Position numbers and translations under genes: made by a program
Origin: Lineus longissimus
Lineage: Eukaryota; Nemertea; Pilidiophora; Heteronemertea; Lineidae
Direction of reading: 5' to 3'
Assembly: GCF_910592395.1 (NCBI RefSeq)
Contig: NC_088310.1
Span: 16,499,501-16,563,500 of the forward strand
Length of the DNA: 64,000 bases
The notes under the pieces: model-generated
What the model was told of the DNA's origin: nothing
What the model saw: the letters and a program-made list of their open reading frames with translations, nothing else
The model's database searches: none
Shown here: in pieces, positions 55,991 through 64,000 of the stretch
Layout: the number at the start of each line of letters is the position of its first letter
Position numbering within the stretch: position 1 is the first letter of the stretch

Positions 55991-56346
55991 CGGTGGCCCA
56001 TAGAGGACATGCGTTTATTTTCAACATATTAGAATTATTTTTTTTTACAATGCGATTTTTTTCTCTTGAATTACAACCGCCGTCGGATTTATTTCTCACC
56101 GCCGAAAAAATAATTCCCACCGCCGGGTAAAAAATAATAATTCCCACCGCCGCCAAAGAAAATGGTGGATATTATTTTCTTTGGCGGTGGTGGGAATTAT
56201 TATTTTTAACCTGGCGGTGGAAATTATTTTTTCGGCGGTGAGAAATAAATCCGACGGCGGTTGTAATTCGAGAGAAAAAAATCGCATTGTAAAAAAAAAT
56301 AATTCTAATATGTTGAAAATAAACGCATGTCCTCTATGGGCCACCG
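55991..56346. mobile_element. Near-perfect palindrome, 356 bp, TA-flanked foldback MITE
   Basis: The left end CGGTGGCCCATAGAGGACAT is mirrored by the right end ATGTCCTCTATGGGCCACCG, with TA at 55989-55990 and 56347-56348. The arms, about 170 bp each, pair almost completely and meet near 56168. They contain purine/pyrimidine-rich blocks such as CCGCCGAAAAAATAATT. It would form a long hairpin in single-stranded DNA or RNA. Confidence 0.9.
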
Positions 56347-56714
56347 TACATCTTGGACGCCATCTTGAATTTCTCAAATTGACAATGTGTCATCAAGCAG
56401 TTTCTGAAAGTAGAGACCCTCGGCTACCAAAATCAACAGTAAAAAAAACTTATAATACAACAATGCAAGGTTACCTCGCTCTGCTCCTGGACTGGATGGG
56501 GATCAAAACCCTGACCTTAGGGCAACAATTCAATTAAAGATCACATGGGCCCAACTTAATTTCCCACCCATTCTCCATCTAAATCTAGTTTATGTCAAAA
56601 AACCATAAAGACTTCAATATCAACCTGGTCTCTCACATCAGAGAAACTGAGCCAGTGGGATCACAGGAAAACGTGGACAAGCATGTCAGAAGAACCCAAC
56701 AGAGCAGACCACCA

Positions 56715-57185
56715 CCCTTGAAATTGAGGGTATTGGACATGTTGGAAAACTATGGATTAAAAACTATGGATTGGACCGACTGGGAAAGTCTGGACTGACA
56801 GTCATCGCTCTCCACCGCCTGTGTGCTGACAACATTATGCTATCTGAGTGGGAATTGGGAGCTGAGCTGTGCTAATGTTGGTAGTTGGGGAGTGGGTCCT
56901 TGGGTGAGGCACTTGGTATGCAGAAGGGTCACTGAGTGTGAGGTGTGGGTCCTTGGACGAGACACTTGGCAAAAAAAGGTCACAAAGGTAGTGGTGTGGG
57001 TCCTTGGGTAAGGCATTTGGCACGCATACAGAAGGGTCACCAAGTTTGAGGTGTAGGTCCTTGGGCAATGCACTTGGCAGAAAGGTTACGAAATGTTAGG
57101 TGTGGGTCAGAGTCAAGTGATGACTGTCAGTCCAGACTTTCCCAGTCCCAATCCATAGTTTTCCAATACCCTGAAATTGACATTA
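56715..57185. mobile_element. Foldback element with an internal tandem repeat
   Basis: The arms at about 56725-56806 and 57114-57178 are inverted repeats (GGGAAAGTCTGGACTGACAG versus CTGTCAGTCCAGACTTTCCC). Between them, 56895-57108 holds four units of about 55-60 bp starting GTGTGGGTCCTTGG. The left arm has a small internal duplication (AAAACTATGGATT twice). Confidence 0.75.
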
Positions 57186-57502
57186 ACTTCATTTGAAGGA
57201 GTTCTGATTGCCAGGACTTCAAGTTCTAGCCGAAATAGTGGTGCCTATGATCAACCCATAAATGAGATCCAAACCACACCACACCGGCTGCTGATGAGAG
57301 CTAGTGTAATACATATTACTTCCGCATCACGTGACATGGCTGGACCACATGGCCTGTCAGTTGATATTGATCTGTGCTCTGATAGTGTGGTTTCATTTCG
57401 TCAATGTTCATTGAGTGAGGATTTGTAGACTGGGAGCCAAGTGAGATTTAATTGTGAGTGGAATCGTTTAGCTATGTGAAGGAATAACACGGACTAGCAA
57501 AG

Positions 57503-57535
57503 ATGAGGTTGGATCAGGAACTGGGAATAGAAGAG
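57503..57535 (+). CDS. Candidate first coding exon, unknown gene
   Basis: ATG followed by ten codons (MRLDQELGIEE) ends at a good donor (GAG|GTAAGC) in phase 0. The family is not recognised. The candidate exon at 61962-62025 starts in a compatible phase. Both are short, so the support is weak. Confidence 0.3.
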
Positions 57536-57916
57536 GTAAGCAATATTTGATATCCCATTGGCCTTGACCATTTAGTGGTGACTGACACGACTAAGTGCCT
57601 ATCTATACGTAGCATAGCCTGGCTATAGGCCTAGGCCGCGGGTACTGCATGCTGCTGGAGTTCAACAGTGTTTCTTAAGAAATTTGGAAGGGAATTAGGG
57701 ATTTTGGAAATTAGTAAAGAAAAGTGCAGGGTGAACTAAGAAAAAAACCAAGGGGCAGTGTCCTTCTAGAAAATGCATAAGGTGTTCTGAAAAAATGCAA
57801 GAAGAATCTTAGCATGGCAGGGTGCTGCGCCCTTTTATTTCTGTCTAGAAGAAATACTAGGGGGTTAGAGGGTTAGGGGGTTAGGGGGTTTACTCCATGA
57901 GTTGGTCAGTGATATA

Positions 57917-58076
57917 CAGTGGAACCTCCCTTAGCAGACACACCTCTATTAAGGACACTAGTTTTGGTACCAAATTGGTTGTTTCCATTCCATTTGACCT
58001 CTCTAATCAGGACACCTCTCTATTAAGGACAGCACTTGACCATCCCAAGGGTGTCCTTAATAGAGAGGTTCTACTG
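57917..58076 (+). mobile_element. MITE family M1, copy 4
   Basis: Starts CAGTGGAACCTCCCTTAGCA and ends GAGGTTCTACTG, with TA on both sides; slightly shorter than the other copies. Confidence 0.85.
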
Positions 58077-58704
58077 TATACTGTTATAGTGTTAACATTC
58101 TCAGTGGTGTTAGTTATGTACATGTAAAGTATTTGATAGACACACAAATGCCTTTTCTGAAATAAATGGATTGATGTGGCATATACCAGTACTAATCTTC
58201 CATGCCTTGGTCAGTTGCATGCTCCTCCTCTTGCCCACATTACTGAGGTATCTAAGGGCAGTACTACCCAGTGAAAGGCGCTGAAGCTCAGGATGTACAC
58301 ATTTGGGAACTCGGGCTACTGTTCTGGCACTGATGATACACGGTTGATGTCGGCCAGCTGATATAATCAATAGCCTATCAATGGTTATCATTATCATTTT
58401 CATTATACATGTATGAGATTAAAAATGGTAATAATTGTCAGTTTCTTTTTTAAATGTTGGGCGCCCTGCTTTTTCTCTAAATCTTGGACTTACCCTTGCA
58501 ACACTTTCTTGGTTGTCACTGATTTGAGAAGGCGGATCAAAGGGTTAAGTGGTCATGAACTGACCTTGTACCCTGGCAAAGTTCTCCTGTATGGCACTCC
58601 GAAGCAGTCCCAATCATCTAATATAAGTTTAACTTAAAATATTTCCAGTTTAACTAAAGTAAAAATATTAATGTAAGTTTAACAGAAAATACGGAGTACA
58701 TCTA

Positions 58705-58882
58705 CAGTAGAACCTCCCTTAGCGTACACCTCTTTATTAAGGACACCCTCTCTATAAAGGACACTAGTTTTGGTTCCAAATTGGGTGTTTCCATTCAACT
58801 TGACCTCTCTAATCAGGACACCTCTCTATCAAGGACAGTACTTGTCAGTCCCAAGGGTGTCCTTGATAGAGAGGTTCTACTG
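58705..58882 (+). mobile_element. MITE family M1, copy 5
   Basis: Starts CAGTAGAACCTCCCTTAGCG and ends GAGGTTCTACTG, with TA on both sides. Confidence 0.85.
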
Positions 58883-59047
58883 TAGTTATATTTACTTAAA
58901 ATTTTCTTGCATCTCCGTTGGCATTGTTTCTTCATTAACAGCGAGAATTTGTCTGAATATTTAGTTTCCGAAGATTCCTAAAGCAGATTTTGGGCAGAAC
59001 GTTAAGCAGTCGCTACATTTTTGGAACAAAATGATTCCATGCAGTTA

Positions 59048-59232
59048 CACTAGAACCTCTCTATTAAGAACACCATCGGGACTGACAAGTTCTGTCCTTA
59101 ATAGAGAGGTGTCCTGATAAGTGAGGTCAAATGGAATGGAAACAAACTACATTGTATTTGGGAACAAAACTAGTGTCCTTAATAGAGATGTTGTCCTTAA
59201 TAGAGAGGTGTCCGCTAAGGGAGGTTCCAATG
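59048..59232 (-). mobile_element. MITE family M1, copy 6
   Basis: Starts CACTAGAACCTCTCTATTAA and ends GGGAGGTTCCAATG, with TA on both sides; opposite orientation to copies 2-5. Confidence 0.85.
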
Positions 59233-59712
59233 TACTTGTAAAATGCTGTGCTGTGGTGATTAATGTGAGAACCCAAATATATTAATCTGTCATCAGAAAA
59301 AGTACCCATAGATAAGACTATATTTATCTTGCAGCTTTTGAATCATTAGAATAAAATTTTGAACTGCTCATACAATGGGAATTTACTGGAGTGAAGAAAA
59401 CATTTCACAAATTTCACTGTAAAAACAATCTAAATATGAAATGACAGTAAAATCAGATTGCTGCCCATGAAACATGTCGGTACTGTATCAATGGATTGTT
59501 AGTCTTGCAATATTGCCTTTGAAGTCAGCTTTATCTTGCATGCAATGAGTGTCAATGACATGCAGTGGGTGTCCCATGTCAATGTTGATTTCCTCACATT
59601 GACAATTCTGGGCTTGAGTGAGATAGAGGAAGTTGTTGTTTCTGAAAACACTGGGTCATAAGACATCGGCAATCACATGCATGGCTAGCTTGAATATGTC
59701 AATGATAAGCAG

Positions 59713-59900
59713 CGGGGCAGTGGTAGCGCGGTGGAACAGAGTCGGCCTCATGACCAAGAGGTCATGGGTTCGACTCCTGGCCAAGTCACTGCTTCAGGTT
59801 CCCGGACTGGTCGAGTTCAAGTGAGCGCCTTCTGGTTGCAACCCCTCGTTGAAACCCCTGATTGATTTCTGTGGAGACCTGAGAACTAAATATTATTATT
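59713..59900 (+). mobile_element. tRNA-derived SINE, second family
   Basis: The head GGGGCAGTGGTAGCGCGGTG carries an A box and GGGTTCGACTCC a B box about 45 bp later. A body with CAACCCCTCGTTGAAACCCC follows, and the end is a (TAT)n tail. Orientation +. It differs from the SINE at 2553 and 44459. Confidence 0.8.
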
Positions 59901-60162
59901 ATCATAAGCTGTATTTCCTTTTCACTGTTGCCTACCTTTGATCCTGACTGAGTTTTAAAAGCATTTTTGGTTTCTTTGTCAAATGGCTTAGAAAAGTTAG
60001 AGAATTTTAATCTTATTATATCATTATTTTTTTTCAATCACTGCTGATTGAGAACCATTTTTCCTGTTTCACCTTTAACTTCACATGGGGATTTGAAATG
60101 TCTTTCCCCCTTACTGCATGGGCCATTACTGTCACTGCTGGTTATATCTCTTTTAAAAAAAA

Positions 60163-60535
60163 ATGTAGGGGTGGGACACCATTTGCATTTATTGGTGGCT
60201 CAGGAAAGTAGAAGTGCCGTTATATGCACAATGCAATTGTTCAGTTCTCATGAATGCAAATTTTCTGAAACTTGGTCTTTACAGGGGTGGATATAAGGTT
60301 TTTCTAGTGGGAGAAATGCTTAAAAACAGTGCTCTATGGTGTTCATGCTCTGCCCCAAGCACAGCAGGCCCCCCTTTCTCATAATCCTGTATCTGCCCCT
60401 GATTTATTATATATCTATCCACACAACAACAATGTTGACATTTATATTCAGTACAAATTAATTTAAGCAGTTGGTGATTTTCAATTTCATCTATTTCAGA
60501 TTTCAGATTTGTAACAAATTGTTAGGCCCTTAAAA
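60163..60535. mobile_element. Decayed TTAA-type MITE with a nested insert
   Basis: Segments such as TGCAAATTTTCTGAAACTTG and ATTGTTAGGCCCTTAA resemble the MITE at 45743-45953. The copy is interrupted at 60282 by the small element below. Confidence 0.5.
60282..60401. mobile_element. 120-bp MITE with CAGGGG ends
   Basis: Starts CAGGGGTGGATATAAGG and ends CCTGTATCTGCCCCTG, imperfect inverted repeats. It lies within the older MITE copy. Confidence 0.6.
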
Positions 60536-61282
60536 GTGGACTGGCTGCTGGTGATAGAAAAATTGGAAGGAAAACCAAAGCAAGATTATGTTATTGAAGG
60601 CTTTACAGTACTTGCTTTGATGTTGTATCCACCTGCAGCTGGGTCACCTGCTGTAGATGTCCCCTCTGCAGACCTTGTTAGCAATATTGCTTTTTTTATG
60701 TGACATGTTGTTCTATAAGTTTTTCCTACTCTGTATGTTCACCCTGCATTTTTAAAGTTTGAATCAATAAATAAATATATGAAAATTGATGGAATATTGA
60801 GAAAACTGAAAAAGCTCCTTTCACATTATAATAGAGTTTGAATTCCTGCCCTGCCAATTGCTCACCTTGTTTCAAATCAACAAAATTCCCCAATGTGGCT
60901 TGAAAGAATATCGATTGGGGCGGAAGGCCACTCGGCCTATTCCTGCCATGGTTGGTGAACTGTGAAATACAATTGTGTGCTCTGATTGATTTGACCACAT
61001 AACTCTGTTCTCGAGGGATGTATGTTGAACTTGGTTGCTTGTTGCTCTTATGGAGATGACACCAGATGAGCTGTGTTGCAGGTTACTTCTTATCCCACTC
61101 AACCAAGAATAGCAACCTTGCTTTAGATGTTGGTCAGGGCTGCATGTGACTTTTTGGTCATGGGGGTGAGCAGTTGGCCCTCTGGAGGGCGGGGGGCAGA
61201 ACACCACTCTTTGTCGCTTTGACAGAGACTTATCCTCATGGTTTCTGTCATGGCTGGTTGATCACAGATTTAATGATGGAGA

Positions 61283-61668
61283 ATCTCAGCTGTCATAGAA
61301 TCTATAATGGCAAAATATGGTCCACCATAGGCCCATCATATATTCTATGATGAAATCCATAATAAAATTTCTGAATTTCAGAATGGGGCATCATGGAATA
61401 TTATATTGAAATTGGTGAATTTATTATTCTTTTTTTCCAAGATTCTGAAGTCTGTTACTCTTGGAAGTTAATGCTTTGATATTTACACAAAATATAATGA
61501 TAGAATCTAGGGCAAAATCCCCAACATAGATTTACCATGGGTGTCATAGAATCTAATGGCCCAGCATAGAATCTATGATGGGAGATCCGATGTGGAACAT
61601 GGTTTGTGATTGTCATCATAGATTCTGCCATGGACTCATCATAGATTCTATGATGGATAATTTTGCCT
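61283..61668. repeat. Palindrome-rich segment with repeated ATAGATTCTATGATG
   Basis: At least six copies of CATAGATTCTATGAT-like words occur in both orientations. CTATAATGGCAAAAT near the left is roughly mirrored by ATTTTGCC near the right. It may be a decayed foldback element; no target duplication was found. Confidence 0.5.
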
Positions 61669-61752
61669 GTGTAGCATGTCACCTCTTAATAGCTATTTTT
61701 CTTTGGAAATAGTTTTTCATCATTTTCATCAATATCTTCGCTGGTACATGTA

Positions 61753-61830
61753 CAGTCCAGGTCACAAGCACAACTCAGCGCATAACTCACTAACACGAAG
61801 CAGAATGGATGTCACTTGTGATTTGGACTG
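61753..61830. mobile_element. MITE family M3, copy 2 (deleted)
   Basis: Ends CAGTCCAGGTCACAAGCACA and TTGTGATTTGGACTG, with TA on both sides; most of the interior of copy 1 is missing. Confidence 0.75.
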
Positions 61831-61961
61831 TATGTTTTAACTTTGTTCATGGCTAAATGTCGAGGGATTATGATGATTCGTATTACTGTACTGATCATTG
61901 AAATTTAAAAGGAAAACTGAAGAAGATAAATTGATAAATTTTATTTTTATTTTATTTCTAG

Positions 61962-62025
61962 TCAGACATCTTTCGATCCATTGCTCCCCATGGAAATTCA
62001 CATAGCGTCCTGGCTGATTTAGTTG
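61962..62025 (+). CDS. Candidate coding exon, unknown gene
   Basis: TTTATTTCTAG precedes an exon reading SDIFRSIAPHGNSHSVLADL, then V and one base, to a GTAATC donor (weak). It is in phase with the candidate start exon at 57503-57535. No family recognised. Confidence 0.3.
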
Positions 62026-63540
62026 GTAATCTTTGAGCAATCTGAAGTAAATAATCATTTGGATCGACCAGACATGATCCAGGCAATCTATTGAAATTGA
62101 TCAAATTCTAGTAAACCGAGCTTGTATCTAGAATCCAATAGCTCAACTGATTTCAATTCTAATGAGTTTGAGAAAATGCATGGGAAAATGGGTCGTCGTC
62201 GATTCCTTGGGGGATATCTGAGTTCATGATGCTATGGCTAATTCATATGATGGACAAATTGGTTCTTAGGATATCAAAGTTTCTGACACAACTTTGTTAC
62301 ACAATTTTCATTACTAATTTTCATTCTTTCTGAATCGGTGCTGTTTTTACCTCTGTTAGATTAGATTAGATTAGATTGGATATCGCCAAATTAGCTTACT
62401 TAAAGTAATAAAAATTATCATAGAAAAAAAACAACCCGCATCCATTTTCAGTTGACCACGAAACCAGAAACATAACATTAACTTTTTTTGGCCTGAGACA
62501 AAACGGCCAGGATTTTTGTGAAAGACACTATGTTTTAGTATGATTTGGGAAAATTTAGTCGTTTGGTTTGGGGCAAAAAGTTGCATTTGGATCTGCTGTA
62601 GCTGCTTGTTGGGATTCGATAGAGCTTTTTTTTACATCAGAACATAAGTTTCCTGCCTTTTCCCCCAATGACAGTACTCCATCTTTACCTAAATAAAAAT
62701 AATTTTGAATTACTGAAGACAATGGGAATTTCATCCATTAACTCCTCTGGTTTTTTGCCCCCCCCCCCCCCGCCCCCCCGAGTGTGAGCACAATGTCCCA
62801 GGGCCAATTGCATTATAGATCTGCTGTGCCTCCCATGCAGTGATCAGTGATTACTTTTTCAGTGTTTTTGCAGAATTAATGGAAAAGCTTTGGCACATTA
62901 GCAAAGGTTAGGTTTTGAATTATTTAAACTTGGAAATGAAAATAGAAAATTGTGGAAAAAGAAAAATTTCAATCCCATTAAATTTTTTTGGATTGCAGTG
63001 TGTTTGCCATTTTTTTACTAATTCATGGTCCACCATGACTGGTGAGAGTAAGGCTTATTAGCTTGGAGCACAGTTGGTGTTTTATGATGAAATGACAGTG
63101 ATGCGATAAAGATGAAATCCCTAGTCTGTCACGACGGACTAATGGTTGACCCATAAGCTCCACTTTTTTGGCTAGAGCTTCAAAATAAGGTGATATCCAT
63201 TAATAACCTTGGAGGCTGTCCTCTGGAAAACAAAGAACACCCCACCATTGAAGTTTGCATTCACTTCGTTTTAAAAAAGTTCTAAGTGCTTTTGGATTTC
63301 GACTTCTAGCCAAGGTTGTCAACCTGTTTTCACTAAATGTATATATACCCTATCAAAATGGAATAGGTGGACAGGGTTTCCGCCAGAGAGGGGGGGGGGG
63401 ATATCCCCCCTTAATTTTGAACACTAAAGTTTGTTTTACTGTCAAATGAGTAATTTTCATGATTTGATATGTAAAATAAGAGCATTTAGGAGCCAATCGT
63501 AGCAGTTTTAGGGCCAAAACACGTCTCGGGAGGGGTCATA
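62026..63540. other. Non-coding, nothing firm
   Basis: It contains a short (TTAGA)n run near 62356-62376, a poly-C tract at 62758-62771 and a G-run at 63391-63401. No gene recognised. Confidence 0.4.
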
Positions 63541-63549
63541 TACCCTTTT

Positions 63550-63604
63550 TGGCTCACTGTAGGGGAGTCTATACAATACCGCAGTGTCCGTCGTCCGTCG
63601 TCGT

Positions 63605-63639
<35 letters not shown>

Positions 63640-64000
63640 CGTCGTATCCTAGTTCAAAAACAGTGGCACGTTTCTTAACCGCTAGGCCTATGAACTTAAA
63701 ACTTTGTACACATGACCCCCTAGGTCAGATGACCCGTGACACTAAATTTCTCTCCGATCTGATTCTCTACTTGGCCACCAGGGGGCCAAATGTGGATATC
63801 TAAAAAGTGTGATATCTCGCTTATTAGTGACTTGTTTTCGATGAAACTTTTGTTGTAGGTACTCATAGCAAATATACATCTTATATCATACGGGTTTTTA
63901 ATTTGACCTACTTTTCAAGGTCACAGAGGTCATATGGCGTAAATTGGCCGTTAAGAGTGTAAACTATGGCACGTTTCTGAACCACTAAAGCTATGAACTT
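63550..64000. repeat. Start of a dispersed repeat with a (GTC)n microsatellite
   Basis: After GGCTCACTGTAGGGGAGTCT comes a CGTCGTC microsatellite (63588-63646). A segment containing GGCACGTTTCTTAACCGCTA recurs as GGCACGTTTCTGAACCACTA about 300 bp later (63665 and 63967). This looks like a tandem unit of about 300 bp that continues past the window. Confidence 0.6.

Noticed and set aside
55959-56537. Mirror-image open frames on both strands
   Set aside because: They are products of the palindrome: the same sequence read from either arm.
59713-59790. Functional tRNA gene
   Set aside because: A and B boxes are present, but the arms do not form a proper acceptor stem and a SINE body and tail follow.
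60514-60701. Open stretch reading VDWLLVIEKLEGKPK...
   Set aside because: It begins inside a decayed MITE, lacks a start and clear splice sites, and matches no family I know.
63549-63803. Arginine-rich open frame
   Set aside because: The arginine run is only the translated CGT/GTC microsatellite.

Overview
This is a eukaryotic (metazoan) window, most likely from a marine invertebrate. Host genes are split by GT-AG introns, the intergenic DNA is AT-rich and full of short inverted-repeat elements (MITEs), tRNA-derived SINEs and BEL/Pao and Gypsy LTR retrotransposons, and motifs such as TACATGTA and TAGGCCTA recur. The species cannot be named from the sequence alone.

Host genes. (1) 3.0 kb, + strand: the last exon of a short-chain dehydrogenase of the retinol dehydrogenase 11/12/13/14 type; the rest lies left of the window. 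(2) 36.6-37.6 kb, - strand: two exons of a small single-pass membrane protein that I do not recognise. (3) 40.9-47.6 kb, + strand: a complete nine-exon ribonuclease T2 gene (243 codons), rebuilt here exon by exon with consistent splice phases; both catalytic boxes are present, but the usual lysine of the second box is threonine. (4) 57.5-62.0 kb, + strand: two weak, phase-compatible candidate first exons of an unidentified gene.

Mobile DNA dominates. 0.5-1.5 kb: a TTAA-flanked MITE split by a second inverted-repeat element. 1.6-2.2 kb: a non-LTR retrotransposon relic. 3.46-4.02 kb: a foldback element at the 3' end of the dehydrogenase gene. 9.0-35.1 kb: one minisatellite field (38-bp unit, 76-bp dimer, changing orientation) cut open by two BEL/Pao elements and several MITEs. 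BEL-1 (11845-23187, target duplication ACTTT) is dead: its pol is split by a 923-bp solo LTR (target duplication CCATA), its gag is frameshifted, and a 3.3-kb composite element with 3-bp target duplication TTA sits inside its 5' LTR. BEL-2 (24579-32520, target duplication GTCCT) has two LTRs that look identical and one uninterrupted 1841-codon gag-pol, so it looks recent and possibly autonomous. 39.3-40.4 kb holds a second copy of two modules found in the composite element inside BEL-1. 50.18-54.71 kb is a compact Gypsy element (target duplication GACAG) with an almost intact gag-pol. 56.0-56.35 kb is a near-perfect 356-bp palindrome with TA flanks. Six copies of one ~160-185-bp MITE are scattered from 5.8 to 59.2 kb.

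No bacterial-type operons, rRNA genes, functional tRNA genes or CRISPR arrays were seen. The most informative structures are the nested-insertion history of BEL-1, the probably active BEL-2, the composite element with three G-run/C-run hairpins, the altered ribonuclease T2 active site, and the MITE ends that supply polyadenylation signals to two host genes.
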